Shown here: positions 24,860 to 32,783 of the stretch, piece after piece
Numbering within the stretch: the stretch's first letter is position 1
Layout of the letters: the number at the start of each line of letters is the position of its first letter
Source: CBDCXF01 sp965223755
GTDB taxonomy: Bacteria > Acidobacteriota > Thermoanaerobaculia > Multivoradales > JAHEKO01
Length of the DNA stretch: 64,000 nucleotides
Direction: 5' to 3'
Assembly (NCBI GenBank): GCA_965223755.1
Contig: CBDCXF010000002.1
Coordinates: forward strand, 744,001-808,000
Made by a program: the position numbers and the translations under genes
Notes under the pieces: generated by a model
What the model saw: the letters and a program-made list of their open reading frames with translations, nothing else
The model's database searches: none
What the model was told of the DNA's origin: nothing

Positions 24860-25574
24860 GGAAACTCTCCAAGTGCTCCCATCCCGGTCCGCGGCGTTTG
24901 TCCTTGAGTACTTTCGCTCTGCATCGATAGTGCTTGCCCGATCGATCTACTTCGCGTTCAACCTGAGCGCGTAGCGACACCAAAGACCCCAAAGAGGGTT
25001 CTTGGCTCTCTTTTTCCGTCAGACACAACATCGCCGTCTCGTGCTTCTTCGCCAAGGAAGACAGGCGCGTCTGCACCGGCATCGGCATGCGCGCCCGCGA
25101 CGGCATGTCCAACACGATGAGGCCAAAGGCTCCACATCGCAAAAGGTGGTCCGCAGCCCGGAAGGAGTCCAGAGCGGAGCGGGGATGGATCACCGGCAAA
25201 GCTTCGAGATCGACGCCACAAGTCGCCGCATCGGGAGGGAAAAACGATCCACCCGGACGTCCAATCCAAGCCACCGGCTCCCCTAGGAGCTGTGCCTCAC
25301 GCACCAAGGCAACCGCCAAACTCAGCGCTGCATTCGCCCTTCCCGATGAGAGCTCGGTTAGGCGTCCGGAAAAGGTAGTCCAAGTCCAGCCCGTAACCGG
25401 AGCCGGTACTGGACGAATCCCCCGTTGGACTTCGTGCTGTAGCTGCTCGGTGGACTTGAGAACGCCCGAGCCCGCTAGATTTTGGGACTGGGTTTGCTGA
25501 GCTTGCCGGGCTTGCCGGGCTTGCTGGGCTTGGGCTTGCTGGGTCTGGACTTGGGGAGCGGCAAGTGCGGTCAT
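24837..25574 (-). CDS. imuA: RecA/SulA-like mutagenesis accessory protein
   Basis: ImuA (245 aa) resembles a shortened RecA-like protein of the mutasome. The N-terminal 35 residues are a low-complexity Gln/Ala/Arg tract (QAQQARQARQAQQTQ) encoded by a roughly 9-bp DNA repeat at about 25485-25560. The body contains SGRANAALSLAVALVREA and LIVLDMPSRARMPMPVQTRLSSLAKKH in separate blocks, consistent with the family. The start overlaps the lexA stop (ATGA). The identification rests partly on position between lexA and imuB. Confidence 0.8.
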   Translation of the reverse strand: MTALAAPQVQTQQAQAQQARQARQAQQTQSQNLAGSGVLKSTEQLQHEVQRGIRPVPAPVTGWTWTTFSGRLTELSSGRANAALSLAVALVREAQLLGEPVAWIGRPGGSFFPPDAATCGVDLEALPVIHPRSALDSFRAADHLLRCGAFGLIVLDMPSRARMPMPVQTRLSSLAKKHETAMLCLTEKESQEPSLGSLVSLRAQVEREVDRSGKHYRCRAKVLKDKRRGPGWEHLESFRGPPGVC

Positions 25575-26182
25575 GTCAGGAACCTCCGCACTTCAATCAC
25601 ACGACCCAAAATGGTCAGCTCCTCCGATTCCTCAGAATCAACAACGATGGGATCGAAAGCTGGGTTCTCAGCTCGCAGCTCTACCGTCGAGTCCCGTTTA
25701 TACAAGCGCTTGACCGTTGCTTCTTCGCCCACCAAAGCAACGATGATCTCCCCTGATTCGGCATTGGGCTGGCGGCGGACAACGACCACATCGCGATCCA
25801 AAATTCCAGCCCCCACCATGCTCTCGCCCTGCACGCGCAGCCCAAACAATTCACCACCGGAGTCATGATCGAGAGGCAAGTACCCTTCGAGATCTTCAAC
25901 CGCGGTGGTCAACGAACCCGCTTGCACTCGCCCCAAGAGAGGAATCCAACGGGGAGAGACTTCCACTTTCTGCGGCAGGCGATAGCCGCGAGCGCGCCCG
26001 GCTGTCTTGGTCAACCGCCCTTCGTCGACCAATGTCTCCAAGTGTTGGCGCGCAGTTTGGACGGAACGAAAGCCGAATTCATCTTGCACTTCTCGCACCG
26101 TCGGTGGCTCGCCATTTAGCAAGCGCTGACGTACAAACTGGAAGATGCGATTGCGGGTTTGGCCGGGAGGTGTCTTTCCCAT
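25571..26182 (-). CDS. lexA: SOS repressor LexA
   Basis: LexA (203 aa) represses the SOS regulon and self-cleaves when RecA is activated. The N-terminal winged helix is at about 1-68 (TVREVQDEFGFRSVQTARQHL). The cleavage site is Ala88-Gly89 (RVQAGSL), with catalytic Ser121 (QGESMVG) and Lys158 (ATVKRL). All are present, so autocleavage should work. It heads the lexA-imuA-imuB-dnaE2 operon and is divergent from the secreted protein at 26297. No Shine-Dalgarno site is evident before the ATG, so translation may be leaderless. Confidence 0.95.
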   Translation of the reverse strand: MGKTPPGQTRNRIFQFVRQRLLNGEPPTVREVQDEFGFRSVQTARQHLETLVDEGRLTKTAGRARGYRLPQKVEVSPRWIPLLGRVQAGSLTTAVEDLEGYLPLDHDSGGELFGLRVQGESMVGAGILDRDVVVVRRQPNAESGEIIVALVGEEATVKRLYKRDSTVELRAENPAFDPIVVDSEESEELTILGRVIEVRRFLT

Positions 26183-26190
26183 ACCAACAT

Positions 26191-26233
26191 GGTACCATAC
26201 ATTTGTGTGTAACCAAAATCACATCGTGTTACA
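26191..26233. promoter_or_regulatory. Candidate LexA operator region in the lexA/26297 divergent spacer
   Basis: Bases 26191-26214 form a 24-bp imperfect palindrome of arm pattern GGTnnCAnACA (read on the minus strand), matching at 9 of 12 symmetric positions or close to it. An overlapping inverted repeat, TGTAAC (26208-26213) and GTTACA (26228-26233) with a 14-base spacer, extends towards the divergent gene. A possible minus-strand -10 element TATGGT lies within it. Position suits an SOS box, but the consensus for this organism is unknown. Confidence 0.4.
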
Positions 26234-26252
26234 GTCTTTTCAACATTACCGC

Positions 26253-26273
26253 TTGTTGCTTTGCAAGCAACAA
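26253..26273. promoter_or_regulatory. 21-bp hyphenated palindrome upstream of the 26297 gene
   Basis: TTGTTGCTT and AAGCAACAA form perfect 9-bp arms around TGC, ending 23 bp before the ATG of the secreted protein at 26297. It could be an operator or a 5'-UTR hairpin close to the ribosome-binding site AGGAGGT (26284-26290). Confidence 0.5.
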
Positions 26274-26296
26274 CACAAACCACAGGAGGTAGTTGA

Positions 26297-27085
26297 ATGA
26301 AGCGAATCGGACTTCTAGTTGTGGGGGCAGCTTTGGTCTTTCCAGCCACTGCTGTGGTGACTCCGGCTGCTGCCGACCCGGTCACCTTGGTCACCTATTA
26401 CCAAGCCAAAGACCAAGACGGCAACGGCCTCGTCGAACACATGAAGACCTATGGGCTCGACGATGTCTTAAATGCCCAGATGGAAGACGGCAACGTCCTC
26501 GGTTGGGGCATCGGCAACCGCACTCTCGACGGCCCTGAGCACACCCACATGGCCTGGGTCACCTACCCCAGCTTCACCGCTTGGCAGACCACCAATGAGG
26601 CTTTTGAGGCTCATTTCAATGAACTCGGGGAGGACGGGGCGGGTTCTCAGCAAGCCTTGCAGGATCTCATTCACGGCATGGATGAGATGGTCATCAGCCA
26701 CTCGACCTTCGAGGTCAACCTTGATGCCGAGTCGGAATTTTTGGCAGTTTCAACCTTTCGCGCCAACCCCGGCATGAACGTCAAAGCGTCGGCCTGGATC
26801 GATGGCGGCAATGAAGCTAACGCTCAACTTTTGGGGGATGGCGTCCTTGATGGCTACGGGGTCTTCTCGCAGGTCTACCACACCAATCCCGAGTGGACAC
26901 ATGGCACCTGGAGCAGCTTTACCGGTATCGACAAGCATGACGCTGTCATCGCGGCCTATGAAGCGGCCAGCAACGAGGAGAGTCGAGCCGCTCGGGCCGC
27001 TGCCATGGATTTCAGTGGACACCGCGACGAACTGTACTGGATCGTGTATGCCCCATGGCTGGTTGATGGAGAGGAAGAGGAGTAG
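26297..27085 (+). CDS. Secreted protein of unknown function
   Basis: This 262-residue protein has a strong ribosome-binding site AGGAGGT and a signal peptide ending near PAAAD (about residue 26). The mature sequence looks like two related halves. Each has an opening like VTYYQAKDQDGNGLVEHM or LAVSTFRANPGMNVKASAW, and a middle with GNRTLDGPEHTHMAWVTYPSF or YHTNPEWTHGTWSSFTG, which suggests two tandem ferredoxin-like (dimeric alpha-beta barrel) domains. No catalytic motif is clear. It is divergent from lexA and followed by a terminator. Confidence 0.65.
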   Translation: MKRIGLLVVGAALVFPATAVVTPAAADPVTLVTYYQAKDQDGNGLVEHMKTYGLDDVLNAQMEDGNVLGWGIGNRTLDGPEHTHMAWVTYPSFTAWQTTNEAFEAHFNELGEDGAGSQQALQDLIHGMDEMVISHSTFEVNLDAESEFLAVSTFRANPGMNVKASAWIDGGNEANAQLLGDGVLDGYGVFSQVYHTNPEWTHGTWSSFTGIDKHDAVIAAYEAASNEESRAARAAAMDFSGHRDELYWIVYAPWLVDGEEEE

Positions 27086-27114
27086 CGCTTAGAGACTAAG
27101 AAGTCTCCTTGGGG

Positions 27115-27170
27115 GGCGGCTCCAGGTCAGGCGGGTTTCGCCGAGGAAGACCGGAGCCGCCTTTCTTGTC
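27115..27170 (+). terminator. Rho-independent terminator after the 26297 gene
   Basis: GGCGGCTCC at 27115-27123 pairs with GGAGCCGCC at 27153-27161, extended by GGTC/GACC inside. The stem is followed by TTTCTTGTCT. Confidence 0.75.
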
Positions 27171-27183
27171 TCAGTCATCAGAT

Positions 27184-28212
27184 ATGAAAGGTCGAGGAAG
27201 CGCCACCAACCCAGCTAGTCGATTTGATCGGCTGCAGGTGCAATGGGAAATCCCACCGCCGGATCGGGAACCGACTCAGTTTCTGGTTGACGCCAGCAAA
27301 ACAGTCATCGCCACCAACTCCAGCCCCGACGTCGGGTTTGACGCTTCCATCAACCCCTATCGAGGATGCGAGCATGGTTGCAGTTATTGCTACGCTCGCA
27401 ATACTCACGAGTACTTGGGGTTCTCGGCTGGCCTTGATTTCGAGACCCGTATCTTGGTCAAACAAAATGCCCCTGAATTGCTGCGCAGGGAACTGGCGTC
27501 TCCCAAATGGAAGCCCACGCCACTCGGCATGTGCGGGGTCACGGATCCTTATCAGCCGGTCGAGCGCAAGCTCGAAATCACCCGACGATCTCTCGAGGTG
27601 TTAGCCGAAGCTCGCAATCCGGTGATGCTGGTGACCAAAAACCACCTCGTAACTCGGGACATCGATCACCTGACCGAACTTGCCCGGCACAACTGCGTCG
27701 CGGTGACGATATCGATTCCCAGTCTCGACCCCCACTTGACCCGCATCATGGAACCTCGGGCTTCTCATCCGCGCGACCGAATCAAGGCGATTGCTGAACT
27801 CAGTCGGGCGGGGATTCCCAGCGCGGTCAACATCGCACCACTGATTCCCGGACTTACCGACCACGAAATTCCAAGCATCCTCAAGTCTGCTGCCGAGGCC
27901 GGTGCCACTCGCGCCAACTACATACTGCTCAAACTTCCGGGCGCGGTAAGGGGCCTGTTCGTTTCCTGGTTGGAAGAACACTTCCCCGACCGCAAAGACA
28001 AAGTCCTGTCTCGAGTTCGCCAACTGCGTCGAGGAAAACTCAATAGCTCCGACTTCGCGACCCGCGGTCGCGGAGAGGGACATCTCGCCAAGGAGCTACA
28101 CGAGTTCTTCGAAATCCACAGGAAGAGAGCTGGGCTGGAAAAAGGGGCTCCCTTTTTGTCGACGGAGTCTTTCCGTCGACCGGAGTTGGAGCAGAAGAGA
28201 TTGTTTGACTAG
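27184..28212 (+). CDS. Radical SAM protein (PA0069/SplB-like family)
   Basis: This 342-residue protein carries the radical SAM cluster motif CEHGCSYCYARNTHEY (CxxxCxxC) after an N-terminal segment with TNSSPDVGFDASINPYRGC. It then has GVTDPYQPVERKL and LVTKNHLVTRD typical of the PA0069/Rv2578c-like group. The ATG at 27184 is used because the longer frame crosses the terminator. These proteins bind a 4Fe-4S cluster and cleave S-adenosylmethionine; the physiological reaction of this subgroup is not established. It appears monocistronic. Confidence 0.85.
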   Translation: MKGRGSATNPASRFDRLQVQWEIPPPDREPTQFLVDASKTVIATNSSPDVGFDASINPYRGCEHGCSYCYARNTHEYLGFSAGLDFETRILVKQNAPELLRRELASPKWKPTPLGMCGVTDPYQPVERKLEITRRSLEVLAEARNPVMLVTKNHLVTRDIDHLTELARHNCVAVTISIPSLDPHLTRIMEPRASHPRDRIKAIAELSRAGIPSAVNIAPLIPGLTDHEIPSILKSAAEAGATRANYILLKLPGAVRGLFVSWLEEHFPDRKDKVLSRVRQLRRGKLNSSDFATRGRGEGHLAKELHEFFEIHRKRAGLEKGAPFLSTESFRRPELEQKRLFD

Positions 28213-28256
28213 TGGTTAGTGGTTAGTGGTTAGTGGTTAGTGGTTAGTGGTTAGTG
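28211..28256. repeat. Heptanucleotide tandem repeat (AGTGGTT)n
   Basis: Six full copies of AGTGGTT and a partial seventh start in the last codon of the radical SAM gene. The rest of the 100-bp spacer to the convergent DUF4407 gene contains GTCAC-rich irregular repeats. No terminator is visible there. Confidence 0.9.
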
Positions 28257-28312
28257 AAAAAGATACGACGGACAGGGGGTCAGCGTCACCAGTCACCCTG
28301 TCACTTCGTCAC

Positions 28313-29377
28313 TTACCCTCCCGCATCATCGGCCAAGTGCTCAGCCCGGATGCGAGCTTGCGCCGCCCCCAAGCGAATGTCGTGAGTCGAGAGCACCGCT
28401 TCTTTCCGCACGCCTGCTTCTTGCTGCCGCTCCCAACTGCCCAGCGCATTGCTTTCATCGGCCGCGGTCGTCGGAGTCAACAGCTTGAGAACGACCGGCA
28501 AGACCTCGATGGTCACCAGCATGGCCAGCAGAAACCCAAATAAAAGTCCCACGTGCGGGTTGCGCCGGGATAGCTCGACCAGCGCACGGCTGCGAGCGAC
28601 GACGCCGGTGGCGAAGGTTGCTTCGACCTCGGCCAATTCCGCGTTTCGGTCTTCTTCCAGTTTGATGGACTGCGGATCCAGGTCCGCCCGCATCGCATTC
28701 AGTTCTTGGCTGCGGTCGGCAACGCGCGCACGAGCTTCATCCAAAGCTCGCTCGTAGCGTTCATAGACCTGGCCCGCGCCGCGAATTCCGGTGGTACCTG
28801 GAAGATCCGTGCTTCCCGCCAACTCGGCCGCTGCGGTGGCGTCCAGTTCGACCAACCGCTCGCGCTCGGACCCCAGCTCACGCTCAAGCTCTGCGATAGG
28901 CGCCAGCAAGGCTTCTCGCTGACCATCGAATTCGGAGTTGACCTCGATTCGAGCGGCCGCCAATTGATCGTGCAACTCCTCGCTGAGGACATCGTCAAAA
29001 AGACGCAGGCCGACCAGATGTCCGTTGAGCGTGCCCAAGAACAGCGCCAGGAGAAGTCGGATTCCTACGTGTCCGAGCACCCGTAGAGGTCGGCTCCAGA
29101 CTCGATCTGCATCTCCTTCAACTTTAGGCAGCCAAACCGGTGTGGTCAGCACCAAGTGACGATCGATCACCAAGATCACCAACCCCCAAAGAAGGGCGAT
29201 GAGGGTGGCGAGCCACCACGGGGCTCCCAGATAGTCGGCGAAGACAAAGCCGCCAAAGACAGCGACGATCGCCGGGATCAGCAACACCGCGCCCAGGCTG
29301 CTTAGATTTCGTCTGGCGTAGGAATCGCTTTCGACCGACGTGGCACCCGCGAGTTCGGCTAGAAATCGAGATTCCAT
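28313..29377 (-). CDS. DUF4407 membrane protein with coiled coil
   Basis: This 354-residue protein has three N-terminal hydrophobic helices (about residues 27-48, 52-72 and 103-122). A long charged coiled coil follows (about 135-255, including LIKELERELGSERERLVEL-type heptads), then a last helix (about 266-288) and a soluble tail. This layout fits DUF4407. The family's function is unknown. It is followed on its 3' side by the convergent radical SAM gene; the 209 bp upstream, before the ArsR gene, hold no other convincing gene. Confidence 0.75.
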   Translation of the reverse strand: MESRFLAELAGATSVESDSYARRNLSSLGAVLLIPAIVAVFGGFVFADYLGAPWWLATLIALLWGLVILVIDRHLVLTTPVWLPKVEGDADRVWSRPLRVLGHVGIRLLLALFLGTLNGHLVGLRLFDDVLSEELHDQLAAARIEVNSEFDGQREALLAPIAELERELGSERERLVELDATAAAELAGSTDLPGTTGIRGAGQVYERYERALDEARARVADRSQELNAMRADLDPQSIKLEEDRNAELAEVEATFATGVVARSRALVELSRRNPHVGLLFGFLLAMLVTIEVLPVVLKLLTPTTAADESNALGSWERQQEAGVRKEAVLSTHDIRLGAAQARIRAEHLADDAGG

Positions 29378-29586
29378 GGTTGCAAGTCGCTCCGCGGACA
29401 GACCCCGGCTCGACTGCCAGGGCGTCTACATCACGCTACGGGAATGGACGGCGAGTTGTTTCGCTGAGTTCTTTTTCTGTGTAGTAGTTGGGGGACGGAC
29501 CGGGCAGTTTTCCGTCATGCCCAGGACCGTAGTCAAGCGCCTTCGCAACAGTGAGCGACGCGCGGAATGAGAAAACGAGTCATTCG

Positions 29587-29949
29587 CTAGTCCTCCATCG
29601 GTTGGGTCGCCACCTCGGTATCCGCGTCCGGGTCGGGGCAGCAACGGTCAACGGCATCAGCCATGTTTCTGAGCCAGTTCGACAACTCCTGATAGCGCAC
29701 GGTGTAGCGCACTTCGCGACCTACCTTCCGTGACTCGATGACGCCGGCTTCGCGCAGGGTCGCCAAGTGCCTGGAAACCACCGACAGGTCCACCGAGCAA
29801 CAGGAAGCTGCCTGGCTTACCGTCTGCGGCTGGCCGCAACAACCCACCAACGACTGAAAGATCTCCAGTCGACAGGGGTCGGACAGCGCCCGAAAAATGT
29901 GTGCGTCCTCAGGGGTCACGTTGGCCGGTTGTAGAACCTTCATTGCCAT
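29587..29949 (-). CDS. ArsR/SmtB-family transcriptional regulator
   Basis: The helix-turn-helix core is FRALSDPCRLEIFQSLVGCCG then VSQAASCCSVDLSVVSRHLATLREAGVIESRKVGREVRYTV read in segments, a standard ArsR fold. Three Cys pairs (CCGQ, SCCS and a C-terminal RCCP) suggest a thiol- or metal-binding sensor. The ATG at 29949 (or 29943) is preferred; the longer TTG frame would start inside the operator-like palindrome. The -10 element lies only about 12 bases from this ATG, so the mRNA is probably nearly leaderless. It is divergent from the MscS gene. Confidence 0.88.
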   Translation of the reverse strand: MAMKVLQPANVTPEDAHIFRALSDPCRLEIFQSLVGCCGQPQTVSQAASCCSVDLSVVSRHLATLREAGVIESRKVGREVRYTVRYQELSNWLRNMADAVDRCCPDPDADTEVATQPMED

Positions 29950-29961
29950 CACGAAGACAAC

Positions 29962-29992
29962 TATAGCACATTTGCACAAATATGCAAGTATT
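29962..29992 (-). promoter_or_regulatory. ArsR gene promoter with overlapping operator
   Basis: On the minus strand, TTGCAT and TATAGT are spaced 16 bases apart. A palindrome TTGCA-N6-TGCAA at 29972-29987 overlaps the -35 element and spacer, as expected for an autorepressed ArsR/SmtB gene. Confidence 0.6.
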
Positions 29993-30022
29993 TAATTCGA
30001 GTCGCTACGCTAAAGTCCTTCC

Positions 30023-31084
30023 GTGAACTTCTCGGTCCTACTTGAATCGATTGTCGAGCATCTACCGGGGATTGCCGTCACGGTGCTGGTGTTCCTCATC
30101 GCCGCCCTTGCTCACTTTCTCCTCAACAAGCGTTGGCGCCCGATTGCCGCGGCACGGTTGCGCCTGCAGGTCAGCATATTCGCCATCTGGGTGTTGGCTC
30201 TGTTGTTCGCTTTGGTCACCATTCCGATGGACTCCGATCTGCGCGGCTCCTTGCTCACCCTCCTCGGAATCGTCCTTTCCGCAGCGATCGCGCTCTCCTC
30301 CACCACCCTGCTCGGCAACGCCATGGCGCGAGGCATGCTCATGGCTTTCGACAACGTCAAGATCGGCGATTTCTTGCGCGTCGACGGCCATTTTGGGCGC
30401 ATCACCGAGATCGGCCTCTTTCACACCGAGATTCAGACCGAGAACCGTAACCTCACTACCATCCCCAACCTCTATCTGGTTGGCAATCCCCACACCGTGT
30501 TTCCTGCCTCAGGGACCATTGTGTCAGCGACGCTGTCGCTGGGCTACGATGTCGCCCACAGCCAAGTGCGGGCGGCGCTTCTCACCGCGGCCGAAGAAGT
30601 CGGACTGGAGAAAGCCTTTGTTTCGGTCATCGAACTGGGCGACTTCTCGATTACATATCGCGTCGCCGGACTGCTGAGCGACCTCAAACAACTGGTGTCG
30701 ACGCGTTCGAAATTGCGCATCGCGGCTCTCGATGCACTTCATGGTGCCGGCATCGAGATCGTGTCTCCCGGCTTTCTCAACTTGCGCGAGTATCCAAAAA
30801 CGCAGCGGTTCATCCCCAGTCCCGCGGAAACGGAAGTTACAACTTCCTCGGGCTCTCCCGAAGATTTGATGTTCGATAAGGCCGATCGAGCCGAACTCTT
30901 GGCCGAACTCCAACTCAGCCAAGGCCAACTGGTTGACGCCCTGGCCAAAGTCGCCGAAGAACTCAAAGAAGCCGAAGGCGACCGCGCCGTAGCGCTTGAG
31001 AAGGAGCTGCGGAATATAGAACGACGACAAGCTCGCCTGGAGGCGTTTATCCATCGCACGGAAGATCGGCTAAGAGATTCCTAG
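30023..31084 (+). CDS. MscS-family mechanosensitive channel
   Basis: This 353-residue protein starts at a GTG. Three transmembrane segments (about 14-32, 48-66 and 74-98) lead into the MscS pore/beta domain, with LGNAMARGMLMAFDNVKIGDFLRVDGHFGRITEIGLFHTEI in successive blocks and NLTTIPNLYLVGNP, a family signature. A C-terminal coiled coil (about 300-350) follows the cytoplasmic domain. It would act in the inner membrane to release solutes on osmotic downshock. It is divergent from the ArsR gene with a 73-bp spacer. Confidence 0.88.
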   Translation: MNFSVLLESIVEHLPGIAVTVLVFLIAALAHFLLNKRWRPIAAARLRLQVSIFAIWVLALLFALVTIPMDSDLRGSLLTLLGIVLSAAIALSSTTLLGNAMARGMLMAFDNVKIGDFLRVDGHFGRITEIGLFHTEIQTENRNLTTIPNLYLVGNPHTVFPASGTIVSATLSLGYDVAHSQVRAALLTAAEEVGLEKAFVSVIELGDFSITYRVAGLLSDLKQLVSTRSKLRIAALDALHGAGIEIVSPGFLNLREYPKTQRFIPSPAETEVTTSSGSPEDLMFDKADRAELLAELQLSQGQLVDALAKVAEELKEAEGDRAVALEKELRNIERRQARLEAFIHRTEDRLRDS

Positions 31085-31156
31085 GGTATGCAATGGGGGG
31101 CAATGACGCATCGCTCGTCTAATTAAAGAAAGCGGAGTACCGACTAGGAAAGCGTA

Positions 31157-31702
31157 ATGGAAGATTTGGAGCAGTACCGCCCAGCCCTGCGACGATTCTT
31201 AGCTCGCCGAATGGTGGCGTATGAAGAGATCGATGACCTGGTTCAAGAAGTTTTTCTTCGGGTACATGCGGCTGCCGCCAAGAAACCCCTGCGGTCCCCA
31301 AAAACTTTCCTGTTCACCACCGCAAAGAACCTCATAATCGATCGTCAGCGACGTCGGTTCGTGCGCGGCCCGAAGTGGACTGTCGAGGATTTCGACGAGA
31401 TCGCACAGCCACAAATTTCTCCGGAAGAGAGCGCCTCGAACTCTGAGCAAGCGGCCATTCTGTGGGGTGCCATTAAGCGTCTTCCACCTCGTTGCCGTAT
31501 CGCTCTCGTCCTCAGGAAGTTCCATCATTTGAGCTACAAGGAAATTGCCACAGAGATGGAGATTTCGGAGAAGACGGTGGAGAAACACCTGGCACGGGCT
31601 CTGACGCTGTGCCAAGAACACTTATCCGATATGGAAAGCTCCAGCTTGATCGACTTTGAGGAATTTCGCCTCAAGCGGCTAGCGGCCAACCGAGAGACGT
31701 AG
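31157..31702 (+). CDS. FecI-like ECF sigma factor
   Basis: This 181-residue sigma factor has region 2 (about 10-70, EEIDDLVQEVFLRVHAAA and FLFTTAKNLIIDRQRR) and region 4 (about 105-160, LPPRCRIALVLRKFHHLSYKE and ISEKTVEKHLARAL). A ribosome-binding site AGGAAAG precedes ATG. It is followed after 6 bp by a FecR-type anti-sigma gene and then a TonB receptor with an STN domain, the canonical cell-surface signalling set. It likely drives transcription of the receptor locus when ligand is bound. Confidence 0.92.
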   Translation: MEDLEQYRPALRRFLARRMVAYEEIDDLVQEVFLRVHAAAAKKPLRSPKTFLFTTAKNLIIDRQRRRFVRGPKWTVEDFDEIAQPQISPEESASNSEQAAILWGAIKRLPPRCRIALVLRKFHHLSYKEIATEMEISEKTVEKHLARALTLCQEHLSDMESSSLIDFEEFRLKRLAANRET

Positions 31703-31708
31703 CTGATT

Positions 31709-32671
31709 ATGAGTTCAGACGACGCCGAAAAACGACGGATCTACGATGAGGCCGCGGATTGGTTGATTCAACAGGATCACACTGAGGACTCCGCTGATAG
31801 AGCGGCTGGATTGCGGCAGTGGCTCCTCGCCAATCCCGCACATAAAGACGCCTACCATGAACTCCGCAAAATCTGGCTGGAGATGGACGATCTCGGCCCG
31901 CAATCTTGGGGCGAAGACAAGGCCGTAAAGCACGAGCCAGTAAAGCCTTGGTACAGATGGGCGGCGGCCGCGTTACTCGTCGCTCTGGGAGCTCTCACTT
32001 TCGCGATGTCGAACCGGAATGCCCCACAACACCAACTGGTCAAGACGGGTACAGCCAGACATCAAAAGCTGACCCTCGAAGATGGTAGCCAATTGCATTT
32101 AAGCGCCGAAACAACGATCTACATCGAAATGAATCAACGCTCGCGACAGATTGAGTTGCGTGAAGGTGAAGCATTGTTTTCAGTGGCCCCCGATGAAACA
32201 AGACCTTTCGTTGTTCGCACATCTGCGGGTGCGATCGCCGCGTTGGGTACCCAGTTCAACGTTCGTGCAAGAAACGGTGAAGTCGATATCGCCGTAGTTG
32301 AAGGTAGGGTTCTGGTCATTCCCGAGTCTGACTCACCGGTCGAGGTGGCTTCTGCCGAAGCCGCCAGCCTCGAAAAATCCGGGGCAAAGACGAGGGTCAT
32401 GGCTGCCGGCGAGATCGATCGCACTTTGTCTTGGCGCAAGAAAGTTCTTGAATTCGACGACGTCCCGTTGGCGACCGTTCTGGAGGATCTAGACCCCTAC
32501 GTCAAGGGTTCGATCTTCCTCCTTGGTGATGAGGCTCGCTCTCTACGAGTCGGTGGCGTCTTGCGTGTGGGTGAAGACCAAGACCCCATCCAGAGCTTGG
32601 CGCGGTCGCTCACTCTGGAGACAGTCCAGCTCGGGGATGCAGTGACGGTCGTTTGGCGCCGCTCACCATAA
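31709..32671 (+). CDS. FecR-like anti-sigma factor/sensor
   Basis: This 320-residue protein has a cytoplasmic FecR N-terminal domain (about 10-60, AADWLIQQ...LANPAHKDAYHELRKIW), one transmembrane helix (about 76-94) and a periplasmic FecR domain (TSAGAIAALGTQFNVRARNG, then VVEGRVLV). The C-terminal domain is STN-like (VPLATVLEDLDPYVKGSIFL). It would relay the signal from the TonB receptor at 32784 to the adjacent sigma factor. Confidence 0.92.
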   Translation: MSSDDAEKRRIYDEAADWLIQQDHTEDSADRAAGLRQWLLANPAHKDAYHELRKIWLEMDDLGPQSWGEDKAVKHEPVKPWYRWAAAALLVALGALTFAMSNRNAPQHQLVKTGTARHQKLTLEDGSQLHLSAETTIYIEMNQRSRQIELREGEALFSVAPDETRPFVVRTSAGAIAALGTQFNVRARNGEVDIAVVEGRVLVIPESDSPVEVASAEAASLEKSGAKTRVMAAGEIDRTLSWRKKVLEFDDVPLATVLEDLDPYVKGSIFLLGDEARSLRVGGVLRVGEDQDPIQSLARSLTLETVQLGDAVTVVWRRSP

Positions 32672-32783
32672 GAAAATTCGGCTTCAAGACGAATCAGGCG
32701 GCAATGGGGGATTTACCTCCTTAGCACGTCTGAAACAACAAGGTCGGGGCCGATCTTGGCCAAATAACCTGTTGGGAGGTTCG

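Noticed and set aside
29378..29586. Small gene between the DUF4407 and ArsR genes
   Set aside because: Short frames on both strands are Arg-rich and lack ribosome-binding sites; the stretch probably holds the DUF4407 promoter.
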